From: Tetrapyrgos nigripes
Taxonomy: Eukaryota > Basidiomycota > Agaricomycetes > Agaricales > Campanellaceae
DNA length: 64,000 nucleotides
Assembly (NCBI GenBank): GCA_013368315.1
Contig: JAACJM010000239.1
Location: forward strand, 1 to 64,000
Reading direction: 5' to 3'
Below are positions 43,660 to 56,200 of this stretch, piece by piece. Position 1 is the first letter of the stretch. Each line of letters starts with the position of its first letter. A program made the position numbers and the translations under genes. The notes beneath the pieces are model-generated. The model was not told the DNA's origin. It searched no databases and worked only from the letters and a program-made list of their open reading frames with translations.

Positions 43660-46600
43660 CAAAATACGCGCCGACCTCTTCAATCTATTGCCATTGCCCC
43701 TGCTCCAAATCCACTACCTACTCCTCAAACAACTCAAGTCACTCAGTTTAATGGTAAGCGTCTAAAAGAAGTCTGATGTAGCATACTTAGCCAGATATCT
43801 TCAGGTCCAGCTCCCAATCGCCGTTCCATTGCCCAGCGTGCCCGTCGCCAACGCAAAGCTCTTCAGCGGGTTACACTCACCTCTCCAAACTCAACTCCAG
43901 CTCCCAATCGTCGCTCCATTGTCCAGCATGCCGGTCACCAACACGAAGCTCTTCAGCAGGGTACACCCTCTTCTTCGAACTCGGTCCCCAGTGCCCATTC
44001 CTTAGCACAGCGAGCCCGTCGTGAACGTGAACGAGAGCAAAGACGAGTTTCCGCCGTTCAGCAGTTGCATTCCCCAAGCTCAACTCTGCCTCCCAATATC
44101 CATTTTCTTGCACAAGGTGCCCATCGTCAACGCCAGCAAGCCCCTACGCCAGGTAAGACATTATCTGAAAGTTTTTTTGGATGGAGTTTTCTCACTTCAC
44201 TTCTCAGTGGCTGGGCGCAGTCAACACCGCACAGCAGCACGTCATCCCCAGCAGCTTCCTACTCCGTCACCCACAGCGAGAAGGCAGTCACCGTTACCTC
44301 AGAATCGTTCACCTAGCATCCGCTCTCCTTCACCTGGCCCCAGTAATCGCGAAAATGATGATCATGAGCAGCCTGTAGGTAAGTAATATGTTACTTTGTT
44401 TGAGACCCGATCACTCATACGCAAATTCAGGCGGCGGCTTTGATCCAGACTATCGCGTGTTTATAGGTACTACGGGTCTTTTCTGTGCTGCCCGGCGGCC
44501 CTACACTGAGCCCGTCGAGAGGCATGACCTGGGGCAGATGGAGTACGCGTGTCACCATTGTGGTGCACTTCATTGGCTTGCCGAGAAGCTCAGCAAGTCC
44601 TCTTCCGCGTCTCCTGAATTTGGCATGTGTTGCAAACATGGCGAGGTTCGCCTTCCGCTACTCCAACTGCCCCCTCCATACCTTCATCGTCTCCTCACTG
44701 CCAATGATCACCAAGCCAAAGAGTTTCGAGAGAACATTGCACAATACAATGCTGCCCTTGCCTTCACTTCCGTTGGAGTTGAGGTCGATAATAGTATCAG
44801 TGGTCATGGCCCTCCTGTATTTCGTATACATGGTGAATTAAAACATTGGTCTGGAAGAGATGGGAAGGCTCCGTCATATGCCCAGCTATACATCCTCGAT
44901 CCACGCACTGCCCTTCAGTATCGAATGCACCGCAATGACAACCTCAACCGTGACACAATGGAGGGTTTGCAAAATCTGTTGAGAGCTGTAAACCCGTACT
45001 CGTGGATCTATCAGCATGCATTTGAGGTACTACAAAACCACCCTGATGCCCCCGATCTCACAGTCAATCTCCGAGTTATGCCCAGCCGAGACAGGCGACG
45101 CTATAATTTGCCAACTGCCGACGAAGTTGCAGCTATAGTACCTGGAGATGGGACGCAGGAGGTTGATAAACGCGACATTATTCTTCGTCTATGTCCAGGC
45201 GAAAATGGTTGCGGAGGTCTCCAACGTGTCAATGATGGACATGCTGCATACACACCCCTTCATTATGTTCTGCTTTTTCCCCAGGGAGAATCAGGATGGA
45301 ATTGGGATTTGCGGCTACACCAGCCAGACTCTGAAGAACCAAAACGACTTACCCAGACGCATTATGCATCCTTTTGCTTGCACCCCCGAATCAATGAGTT
45401 TTCCACCATTCTTCATGGAGGCCGTCTTCTGCAACGTTACGCTGTGGATCTGTGGGCCAGTGCAGACCAGAACCGTCTCAACTACCTGCGAAAGAATCAA
45501 ACAAAACTCCGGGCTTCATTATATCAGGGCCTTGAAGATGCACTGGAAAGGGATGCAGACCTAAACAATATTGGGCAACAGGTCATTCTACCATCTTCCT
45601 ATATTGGTGGGCCCCGACATATGCATCAGTGTTATCAAGATGCAATGGCAATCGCGCGGTTTTTCAAAAAGGTGGACCTCTTCGTGACGATGACAGCAGA
45701 CCCCACTTGGCCTGAAATTGCTCGAGAGCTACTACCAGGTCAGACTGCTGCCGACCGCCCAGACTTGGTTACTCGAGTATTCAAGATGAAGAGAGATGCA
45801 TTGCTGGACGATATACGACAGATATTCGGACCTATCGCTGGTTATGTTTATACCATTGAATTCCAAAAGCGAGGCCTTCCTCATATGCATCTCCTCATCT
45901 TCCTTCGTCAAGGCTACAAGCTACTCAGTCCCCGCGATATCGACACTGCCATTTGGGCTCGATGGCCTAACCCTGAAACAGAACCTCAGCTTCTCAATGT
46001 TGTCAAGAAGTGTATGGTACATGGGCCATGCGGCACATTGAACCCTCAGGCCCCGTGCATGGAGAATGGCAAATGTACGAAAAACTTTCCGAAATCATTC
46101 CAATCCCACACCACCATGGATCAGTAAGGCTACCCACTGTACTATCGACCTGATGACGGACAGGAGTATGAGGTTGGGAATCACAAACTTGACAACCGCT
46201 GGATTGTCCCCTACAACCCTTATCTCTCTGCAAAATACGGTTGCCATATCAACGTCGAGTGTGCTACTTCCTTCAAGACTGTCAAATACACAGTTAAATA
46301 CATCAACAAAGGCCATGACTGGGGAACGTTAGCTGTGGAACAGCTGGATGAAATCACGCAGTTTATCGAGGGTCGCTACTTTTCGGCATCAGAGGCCACT
46401 TGGCACATCTTTCACTTCGATGTTCATAGCCAGGAGCCCAACATTGTTCGACTTCCAGTCCATCTTCCAGGTCAACATTTGGTCCGTTTTGATCCAACCG
46501 AGGACCCAGAACTTATTCAGCGTCGTGTTGATGGTGAAAAAAGCATCCTCACAGCTTTTTTCAAAGCCAACGCCGATGCCACCATTGGCCCAACTGCCCA

Positions 46601-48715
46601 ACAGTATACATATCAAGAATTCCCTCAACACTTTGTCTGGAGGGATAACAAGTACTGGAAGTTGCGAGAACGAGGTTTTGCATTGGGTAGGATGTACTAT
46701 GTGCCTCCTAATGCAGGCGAACGCTTTTATCTCCGCACTCTTTTGACGGTGGTGAAAGGGCCAAAGTGTTGGGAGGATGTTCGGAGCTATCGAGGCCATA
46801 CCTACGATAGTTTTCGGGAGGCATGTCTTGCACGTGGGCTTTTCGAGGATGATGGCGAATGGTGACAAGCGTTGGAGGAGGCTTCGGAGATGCAGACTGG
46901 GAGTAGCCTTCGTCAGATGTTCGCAACTCTTCTACTCTTTTGCAATCCTCAACACCCTGGGCTGCTTTGGAATGAGTTCCGCGACCATGTTTGTGACGAC
47001 TTGCAGTACCGGTTACGAGTTATGGGACGGGCAAACCCAACACCAGAAGATGCTTATGACTACGGGCTCTATCTCCTTGACCGTATTCTTCAGGAATCTG
47101 GCCATTTCCTCGAAGAATTTACCGACATGCCTTTGTATTGGCAGAACTGGGCAGTTCAGACCGACAATCTTTTCATCGCAGAACAGTTGGATTACGATCG
47201 AGAGGTGGAACAGGAAAGAGCAGAACAAAATTTGCAACTGATGGCGGATAATCCTGAACAGAAGTCAGCATTTGACCAGGTGATGAGATCGGTGGAAAGT
47301 TGTGATGGACAGCTGTTTTTTTCTCAATGGACCAGGTGGGACTGGCAAGACTTTCGTCTACAAAACCATTTGCCATGCAGTTCGTGCCCGTGGCTGGATC
47401 AGTCTATGTGTTGCATCCACAGGTGTGTATTTACTTGACTGCTTTGCGCATAGATGGCTTAACGATATTTCTTTTTTTTATCCATTGCAGCCCTTCTTTT
47501 GCCAGGTGGTCAAACTGCTCACTCTATGTTCAAAATCCCCATCGAAGGCCTTACAGAAGAATCTCACTGCAATATCAATAAGGATAGTCCACGAGCAGAA
47601 CTTCTTCGCCAGACGCACATCATTATCTGGGACGAAAGTCCTATGCAGAATCGCCTTGCCTTTCAGGCCTTGGATCGGACTTGCCGTGATATACGGAATG
47701 TTGACAGACCCTTTGGGGTATAACAATGGTCTTCGGTGGTGACTTCCAACAAATTCTACCTGTGGTCGTGAAAGGCTCCCAGGAAGACATTGTTTCCGCC
47801 TGTCTGAAGCGGTCCTATCTTTGGCCTCTGGTCACACCACTTACTCTCACTCGGAACATGCGCCTGCAGCAGGGTGGTTCTGTAGATGAGATGGACTTTG
47901 CTTCCTGGCTCCTGGATATCGGTCATGGCCGAGGTCTCCGTTCCAATGATAACAATGTGTCTTTGCGCCGCGGCATGCGAGTAGACTCTGAGGAGTCACT
48001 GATCAACACCATTTATCCTGATCTTTCAGCCTTACCTACGGCTCCTCCTCCAGAATACTTCCTTGAACGTGCCATCCTTGCGCCTCGGAATTCGGACGTG
48101 GACACTGTCAATTACGAACTCTTGGACCGCCTTCCAGGGGAAGAACGAGTTTACATGAGTGCCAATTCCGTAGTAAGGGAACAAGGTGCTGATGGTGATG
48201 GAGATGATCCCATACCACCTGAGATGCTTCGTTCACTTGATGCATCTGGACTTCCACCAGGCGAGCTTCACCTGAAACCTGGTTGTCCCCTGATTCTTCT
48301 TCGCAATCTGGCACCAGCACGAGGTCTTTGTAATGGTACTCGGATGGTGTTAGTTCGGTCTTTGGAGCGGGTTTTGGAGGTCAAAATTATTGGCGGAGAT
48401 CATCACAACGAAATCGCGCTTATCCCTCGCATCACACTCATTCCCTCATCAAAAAATGCAGAGTTCTCTTTCATCCTCAAACGGCGCCAGTTCCCTGTTC
48501 GTTTGGCATTTGCTATGACCATCAACAAGTCGCAAGGCCAATCTCTCAAGTATGTTGGCTTAGATCTTCGGGTGCCGGTCTTTACGCATGGACAATTGTA
48601 TGTTGGGTTTTCTCGGGCTACCTCAGGTCAGAGGGTGAAAGTCCTCCTTCCAAGTGATGAGCCTCTTCCTCAAACTACTAATATTGTATTCCCAGAAGTC
48701 TTAGTAGATTATTAG
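43660..48715 (+). pseudogene. Helitron Rep-helicase (RepHel), broken frame
   Basis: The N-terminal part is basic and Pro-rich with three imperfect 90-bp repeats (PAPNRRSIAQRARRQRKAL, 43805-44110), split by short introns. A zinc-finger region follows (YACHHCGALHWLAEK ... CCKHGEVRLP). The Rep domain shows HMHQCYQDAMAIARFFKK, the HUH motif in RGLPHMHLLIF (45882-45890) and the tyrosine motif VKYTVKYINKG. The PIF1-type helicase has Walker A NGPGGTGKT (47326-47350), an intron at 47423-47490, IIIWDESPM, MVFGGDFQQILPV and C-terminal TINKSQGQSL and YVGFSRA. Breaks: TAA 46125-46127, TGA 46863-46865, an extra T in the T7 run 47316-47322 and a missing G in the run 47715-47718. The last two may be sequencing errors. 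Typical role: rolling-circle transposition. Confidence 0.9.
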
Positions 48716-48929
48716 ATGTTGTTCTCAAAGTATTACAGTAGATCGAGACACTGACTATAAGAATGCATAAGAATGTTCTTTACCTTTCCATCGATGCGAC
48801 GATGATAACGCGATCACGTGTGTAACTCTCTGCGTGCTTCCAGTTGCCGTTGGTGCTGGTGACTTTTCGTCGATTTTCTACATTGTTCTTTCTCATTCGT
48901 CATTGTGTCATGCGAGCTCCGCTCTGCAG

Positions 48930-48937
48930 TATAAATA
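48930..48937 (+). promoter_or_regulatory. TATA box of the Helitron small-protein gene
   Basis: TATAAATA, 94 bases before the ATG at 49031, in an otherwise gene-free 315-bp spacer. Confidence 0.6.
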
Positions 48938-49030
48938 CCATGCCATTTTCTGAACGCGATCCCTACTCAAAGCTCCAATTCCTGAGTGCTGTCCTTCATT
49001 CTCTTCTTCCTCTCTTCTCGCTCTCTCATC

Positions 49031-50062
49031 ATGTCCAACCCCAATAACAACGGCTGCGCAACTCTGTCTGGCCTTGCTGTGCTTGAGAACCCTCGCCCAG
49101 AAGAGTCCAAGGGGAAGACCATTCTCTTTGACGCCCACTTTTATTTTTATGACAGTCCGGATACAAAATCCGCTGGGCTCTCCTTGCTTCGTTATTTCAA
49201 CAATGGTCTCAAGTTTGAGGATGTTGGTATGTACTATATACATGTCAACGTAAGTTTTTTGTGGTTGTGTACATACAATTATATACTCATTCTCATGTCC
49301 AGGTTGCAAAGATGGAGGAAACAGTCAAATCCGAGCTACTGACTGACGAATTGACAAAGGAGGACTATGTCATGGTTGGTGATATTGTGGATGTGAGTCC
49401 AGCTTAAATCTACGGTTTTTTCTCAATACTGATTACGTGACTATTGGACAGCTTATTCCAGCTGGCGACGTTGATCCACGCCATCGTGCCTTCCTGACAG
49501 CCTCAGGAGTGGTCACCAGTGTGGATGCCGAGGGACGAATCGAGCTCTGCCCTCAAGTATATGCCCTGCTGCTCAAGGATTCCACTGCCCCTAAACCCTC
49601 CATGCCAATTCGTACCTTCTGTCCAAACACACCTCGATGGGCCAACAAACCGAAAGTCAGCACTGGTACTTATGTCTCCGTGTCGGGCTTTCTTCATTCT
49701 ATCATCCGCAATCCCGATGGAATGGCTGGGCGTTTCGAGATTGAATTGGACAAGGTAACCTTCTTAGGCAGGCCCTATGTTCCTGTGGTGTCTACTCCCT
49801 CTCAAAAACCTCCTGCCGGTAAGGGTTATCTGCTACTAAGAACTTATTGCAATTTGCAATGTCTGACTACTCGCATTCAGGTAATTCTACTCCTGCTGGC
49901 AAGCGTTTACGATTCAGCTATGCAGATGGAACTCCATCTAAGCGGCAGAGAACTGATTCCTCTCCCTCCAGCTTTGCCCGTTCTAGCTCAAACTTGGGTT
50001 CTAGCTCAGGTTCAAACTTCACTTCTTCAAGTCCCTCGAACTCGCAATCCTCTTCTCCTTAG
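49031..50062 (+). CDS. Helitron-borne small protein, possible OB-fold ssDNA-binding protein
   Basis: Four exons close in frame (858 nt, 285 aa): 49031-49249, 49303-49392, 49452-49818 and 49881-50062, all GT-AG. Residues 1-185 look like a compact beta-rich domain, with motifs ILFDAHFYFYD, EDYVMVGDIVDLIPAGDVDP, TGTYVSVSGFLHSI and GRFEIELDKVTFLG. The VSVSGFL and VTFLG strands recall OB folds of RPA-like or telomere-binding proteins. The C-terminal 60 residues are Ser-rich with a basic KRQR nuclear-signal-like patch. Plant Helitrons are known to carry RPA-like genes; here the fold is inferred, not proved. The gene is unbroken although the neighbouring Rep-helicase is damaged, and it ends 105 bp before the Helitron terminus. 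Confidence 0.75.
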
Positions 50063-50142
50063 GAATACATTATGGTAGCTGTAGTGCATAGTACTTACTT
50101 AGTAGTATTTTGAATCTTATTCATTTATATAATCGGAAATTT

Positions 50143-50170
50143 CCCGTAGCAACGCACGGGTCACGGCTAG
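50143..50170 (+). other. Helitron 3' terminus (hairpin + CTAG)
   Basis: CCCGT and ACGGG form a short stem around AGCAACGC; CTAG follows six bases later and is followed by T, as in the usual A^T insertion site. Confidence 0.85.
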
Positions 50171-50514
50171 TGATATTAACATTAGAAGAGAACGTACATG
50201 AATATACACTAATGGCACGGCACAGTACCCGTCCTAGTGTATCCAGAAGCCGTTGAAGCTCTGGCGAAGGTAGAGGCACTAAAATCATTGAGCTTTCGTC
50301 CAGCTAGATATATAATAAAAGCTAAGTAGGAAAGATAGGACGGAAACCAGCGACGTGTAAGTCTCTTTCACTGCTCGTGATTATCAGAAAGACGGACGTA
50401 CGAGTTCGATCACTTGTTCAGTGAGCAATACAAAAGTATATATTGGTAAACTGTGCATTTTGAGGGTAAATCGATATTCAGTTTCTGGGCAATATCTCTC
50501 GAAGAAAGAAACAC
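50171..50514. other. spacer between Helitron end and LtrA-type gene
   Basis: Nothing recognisable; includes the 3' untranslated region of the LtrA-type gene. Confidence 0.5.
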
Positions 50515-53087
50515 TTACACCCAGGAATGAATGGCTAACTCCCAAATCCTAGAACTCTCATAATGCAAGTCGTCGATATGGAAGACTGAGGCAGATGAAT
50601 TGACATCGACGGCTGTAAGCAGAATGATGGTTGAACCAGTCAACAATCGACTGATGATCTGGCCTCGTTCACACCAATCTAAGATTTTTGGGATCAGTTC
50701 ACGAAGGCGAAGGACTGCTACCCTATCGATATCGCTAGTACTCACCTCCAAATTTCGGCCACTGTTTGATAATTCCCATGAGTCCAAGGGCTACTAATAC
50801 TGAACCTCCTGCCCCATAAAACCACAAAGCAGGCGTAGCATTTGATATAAACACCTCTTCCATAATATCACTAAAGGTGGCATTGTTCACCCAAGTGAGG
50901 TTATTGGGATCGTTATTGTAGAATGCGTCTAGCTCTGCGATGAGTAGATCTTGAATTGGGAAGTTCTCACTATGGAAAAGCTGTTTAGAGATGAAAAATG
51001 TGAATGAGATGAGGCTGTCAGCAAAAGAGATTAATGGAACGAACACACATACATCAAGTACCGTCCAAACTGCGTAGATCTCCATTTGCAACAATGCGCC
51101 ATAAGGGTATTTAAATCTGTCTGGATCCCCGCTAAGGTCCTCACCGGCAGCAGTGTCCATCTTACCGGCAGCAATGTCCATCCACTCATTGACAAATGGA
51201 AGTAAATCCTCCAATGCAACACCCTGCTTCTTCAACTCATATTGGACATTGTTGAAGGAATAATCACTCTCATTCAAATGCTGAGAAAAACCTTTTATGT
51301 CCATGATGGTTTTAGATTGTCGTAAAAAGTCGAGTGACGTCTCTAAAGCGTTGCCCAGGTTCTATAGTAATAAATTAAGTGAACATCGAAAATCATCCGG
51401 TAATAGTACTTACACTAGCTCGCAAAACTGTTGCAATACCCTGCAATGTCACGATGATGGCAGCCAGATAGACGAACTGGAAGAAAAAGAGGCTGATGGC
51501 ACGTCTGCTGCTGATTCGATCCGGCTCAGAGGCTTCAAGTTCGCGCGTGCTGAAGAATAACGAGAATAGAAGCAAAAAGGTGATTACTCCGCAGACAATG
51601 AGTCCCAACCCCTTCCAGCTGAACGAAACGTTGCCAATAACAACTTTGAAGCCAATCGTAATTTTATCAAGGCCCCCACCGAGAATGATGATGAAAACGG
51701 TGGCACTTCGTTTAATGATTGCCGTAGCATTGTACTGTACGCAACCACGGCAGAAATGAGAGATGGAAAGGTAATGAGCGGCGACTTCGATGAGAATTGG
51801 AAAGTACCACAGGACGAGCTTTGCGATTTGGTCTCCTTTGCCGGGATGACTGCCAATGACACCAAAGGATATAAAAAAGCAGATGCTGGAGAAGAGCAGG
51901 GATCCGATGTGCACCAACAGCGCTGTACGATCGTACAATGGGATGCGTGTACCAGTTTCCCCCGTGCGACGTGAGTGGAGAAATACTAGCGGGATTTACA
52001 GATCAGAAACTAGCACAATGACTCGTTATGCTCAAAGGCAAACTCACCCACAAGATACTGAACCAGAAGTAGCAAACGGCTCCACGCCATTGTCATCGCA
52101 ATACCTCTTAAATTGAGAGTTGGCAGTCGATTCTCCCTGAACTTTTGTACGTCCTGGGATGGCTTTGTAACAGAATTAAACGGGTCGGCCTGTTCAAAGT
52201 GCTCCACCTGTTGATCTGCTTTGCGCTGGTCGGAAATCCCGTTCGTAATATCAAAGTCACTTGTGAACGTTGCAAGTGCACAGAAGACAAATACTTGGAA
52301 GAAGATGAAGGCTCGGTGTAACCAATCGGACTGGCGAAAGCGAACGTTATAGGCAACCTGGCTGGCCCAGACCCACCACACCAATGCGAAGAAACTCAGA
52401 TAGGACCAAACATTCTAGGAATTCGATTTAAGAATATGAGTGAGACCGTCGATGATTAAGGAAATTTCTTACTGGAGCTTCCATGATTGGTCTTCCATCT
52501 CTAAAGGTAATCGAATCATTCAGACAAACGCTCAGCTGGGATACAGCGGCTCACTCACGTCAAATTAGCAAAGGCTGTCGTCATGGCTATTTCGAGCAAC
52601 TAAAAAATTAAAATCCTACGTCAGATGGGAAGAACCTATATTCTCCAGAGACTCCGACAAACCAGATCGCTCCAGGGTATTTCGGAGGGAGAGACTGAGA
52701 GTTCCTTAGGCTCCAAGGTCTATGGGAGACACCCAGTGTTAGCCTAGTGTTCAGCACCAGAAAGGAAAGCGGTCCTAATAACCTGATCCAATGTAAATGG
52801 TGAACAAGTAAAAGGTATAAGGCTTGCTTTTCCCTGCTTTGCTAATGTATCCCTGCTCAAATAGGTAACGTTAGTCAAGCCTACCCAGCCAAAAGAGCAG
52901 CCGTGAGGAATCAGATAGTGGCTACTCACCTCAGATCCACTGAACGACTCCTTGAAAAAACTGGAAACGCACCATCTTTGGCTGCTTGGTCGTTGGAACT
53001 ACCGGCGGCGTGCCTCGTATCCCCAGCGTGACCGTCGGAACGTGCAACTGGAATAACATCATTCTGGGCTGACGAGCATCGTTCCAT
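50515..53087 (-). CDS. LtrA-type multi-pass membrane protein
   Basis: Ten exons close in frame (2001 nt, 666 aa): 53087-52930, 52852-52783, 52719-52663, 52599-52559, 52500-52473, 52414-52048, 51985-51414, 51361-51053, 50980-50746 and 50678-50515. The N-terminal 50 residues are polar. The LtrA family pattern then begins with IPWSDLLLEIAMTTAFANLTDG and VWWVWASQVAYNVRFRQSDW, followed by many hydrophobic helices (FIFFQVFVFCALATF, MAWSRLLLLVQYLVVF, GSLLFSSICFFISF, LVLWYFPILIEVAAHYLSISH, ITFLLLFSLFF). Family PF06772 (bacterial low temperature requirement A) is known from bacteria and fungi with no settled biochemical role. The start follows a TATA box by about 125 bp. Exon 2 ends in a weak donor (GTTATT). 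The terminal TAA overlaps a GTAAGT, so a further exon cannot be excluded. A truncated paralogue lies at 25405-26489. Confidence 0.85.
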
Positions 53088-53210
53088 ATCGTAGGCAAAG
53101 CTTTGGCAATGACGAAGAGAAGATGTACGGTTTGGACTATTGGAGGACTACAGTCCAGTGTTCGAAAATTTGGAGTAGATTGGGGATTTTCGCCGAGGGG
53201 AGTTGGTTCG

Positions 53211-53218
53211 CTTATATA
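53211..53218 (-). promoter_or_regulatory. TATA box of the LtrA-type gene
   Basis: TATATAAG on the minus strand, about 125 bases before the ATG at 53087. Confidence 0.55.
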
Positions 53219-56200
53219 GTGGATAGTGATAGTGGTGGACGTAGTGAGAGTGCACTGAGTAAACCTGTATGGGTTCTGTCAGAGAAGCTGTCGAGCTTCA
53301 TCGACTTGGCATGCCTGTTGACGCATTATGGTCGACCAATTTTAGCCAGCTGCACAATTCCGTCCTCCATACCCACAGGCTCTCATAATTCCACAGTGAC
53401 ATTCGAGTGTCGACGTCATCCTCACCGTTATTAACAAGCTTGCGGCAAGCAGCAGAGCGAGAAACGGCGACATTCTTGACTGAGATGAAGTTAGAAGGTA
53501 CAAATGAGCTGTTCAGCTCACAATGTGCTTCATGAAATGAATTACATTGACAGGAGAAATGAAGGAGGACAGGAGTAGCATGTTTTTTTCACAGATGGAA
53601 AGAAACGGATGTTTGACTGAGTGAAAACAGCAGACGGGGTTAAGTTGCTGAGGCTATGAGCGAAGTTATGAGTGAGGAAGGATATTGGCAATACACGACT
53701 GGCGCTGCGAGGAGTTCAGTTTCGGCTGATCATGTCCGTTCGTCTTAATGAGGGACGAAAATGCCCGCCGGAATTCTTCCGTCTGAAGCAGTGTTTTCTT
53801 CTCGCGGCTCGTCATGCTTCAAGCTTTGTCCACACACAGTCGCGACAAGTAAATAACCAACTGTCCACTGAAAACCCATATCTGCGAGTAAGGCAGCGAT
53901 GGATGGATGGTCCGAGACCATATTGTGGGTCAAGCGGAATAAGATGTCGATCAGGGTAAGGAGAGAGTAATAAAGCCAGGCTTGGTAGGTTAGCTCCAGT
54001 CAAGAACCGGGAACTGAGATGTTCTTGTCGCAACTGCGCTCCAACGATATAGTAAACAGCAACAGTTCTAGGTCGGGACTCGGGACCAAGACGGGCATGA
54101 CATGTGTCATCGGAAGGCTGAGATCTGGTAACCTGGGCGTCCACCGAAGCCTGAATGCAAAACCCCGAGATACGAGGATTAGTACGCAGACGGGGGACCG
54201 TCTTGGTTTGTTCCCAGATGGGATGCCAACGTCTCATTTTCCTTCTTCCCCTTCAAACAGGGGCAGCAGCACTAATTAACGGCCTTTCAGTCTACATTCC
54301 AACCTATACGATCTGCACCAGTAAGCGCATAGACGTCTCATCGATCTCTCCATGTATTCGCTACGCTTGGCTCTCTCCCCGTCATCAATCATCCTCGCCG
54401 CTCCCAGTCATCTCCTAGCGATCAGTCATCCAGGCATCCACCAGCTATCCAAAGCATCGACGGTCTGCCAACATATACAGGGAAAGACTCTTGCGGAGTG
54501 ATAATAAGTGGAAAGCGCATGGCAATGAAGGCGATTGAAGTTGAGACGAAAGAAAGCATTCTGAATTGGCGGGGTGGTATAAGAGAACATTTTGGTCTTG
54601 TGTCGTATATTAGCGTATGAAGATCCAAGGTTACAAGTGATCTGTAGAATAATGTCAGAGTTAACGAACAGACACTTTACAAGGAATCAAGTCGGAGTCG
54701 AGTTAGAGAGATAGAAGGTGCCGTATAGCACTCACCATAAAGACGTGGCTTTCATCTATCTTGAACTGTGTCCTGATACCAATTATATTCCCGAATCGAC
54801 TCAAACCAACCCAACTCAATCCAGCTGCCCTGGCGTCAAGTGACGTTTCTCGAGCTCTCTTCACGATTGGCATCGTCGTACACGCGACACCAGAGTCCAG
54901 CGTAGTCCTCGGCATCCATTCGCAATTTAGCTCCAGCACTCCATGTATAATCCCGTCTCCAGAACCAGGGCACCTTCAGATTCCTTCTTCCCGTCTAACC
55001 CAAATCTATCCATCTTCACCATTCAAAAAGCAGCGTCAATTATGCGGGACCAATCTGCGCCAAGCCCCACCCCAACAGGCACCATCCAACATCTCATAGT
55101 GCCAAACAATAGAGCGACGACAGGGAGTAATGGGTGTTCAATGACATCATTGTCCTGGCAATACCAGTCCCAGTTCCGGCGACCGCTCCAGCCAAATCCG
55201 ACTACGCCCGGACGAGAGATATAATGCGATATGTGCACGATGTGACGATGAGGAACGCCATGGGGAAGAGAGCGAAATGACCTAGGAAGACCCAGTTCAA
55301 CAATGCGTGCGATGCGGGAGTTGGTGGGACAAGGTGGTGGGGAGAAGAGAATTGCTTTATCGGCACTTTGAGGAGTCAAAGCGACGATGCCCAACCTCGT
55401 CTCGCTCTTTTGTCCTGTCCAGGTCTCTGCTGGCAGTCTGGACACTCCAAATCGATTTCTACACTCCCAACCAAATCCGTTGAACGGTGCACAATGGAAT
55501 GAGTGAGGAAAGGTGCCAGCGATTTTAGCCGGGTACGAGGACGCGAGAAATCGTTGTTGTGTACTCAGATATCATCTGGCGAGCCGATAGAAGAAAAGGA
55601 ACGGGAGGACATTATTCTGGAGTTCCATCGGAGAAAAAAGTTCTTGAGCGGGTATTGAGTAGGATTCCGTGGAAACAGAGAACTATGGGGTTTTGTCTGT
55701 CCATTACGATAAATTAGTCTCATTGCCAAAGGATGAAGCCAAGGCAAATCAAAAGGAGAGAGTACACACGAAAAGGAAAAGTCGACCAAAGAAGAAGCAG
55801 ACTAGTCCTGAAGGAAGAATAACTCACTTTCATTGACCAGCGTACTCCCTGTTCACCAGCTTGCATGCAGTCGGCGAAAGGTGACTGAAGACCACTGGTA
55901 CGACGGGTAGGAACGACAACTAGTTCCAGGATACAATCAACGACATGCAATTGAGTTCTCTGGTGGCAGAATTTTGCCTATAGCACCATGTAGGAAGCGG
56001 ATTCGAGTTCGAGAAGAATGTGGGCGAGATTGTGATCGTAGAAGACTGTACGTGTACGCAGGGAGAGTAAGAGAAGCAATGCGGTATAGTATTTCCTCAA
56101 CTCGACGACGGTATAGAAGTTATGGTTCTGGAGTAAGAGGAAGCTTAAGCAGAAAGTAAAATTTCTCGTGGATCCATCCCAGCTCAAAGTGACGGGAGTC

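Larger units (their letters stand above)
42680..50170 (+). mobile_element. Helitron with Rep-helicase gene and a second gene; 5' limit approximate
   Basis: The element contains a Helitron Rep/helicase gene (to 48715), a small-protein gene (49031-50062) and a canonical 3' end: hairpin CCCGT...ACGGG (50143-50160), then TCACGG and CTAG at 50167-50170, followed by T. The left limit given is only the first plausible coding sequence; the true 5' end may lie further left. A foldback element is inserted at 43371-43649. The Rep-helicase frame is broken at several points, so the copy is not autonomous as read. Confidence 0.8.

Noticed and set aside
53812..54237. 141-codon minus-strand frame near 54 kb
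   Set aside because: No recognisable motif, no splice partners, and the coding texture is weak; left as unassigned intergenic DNA.
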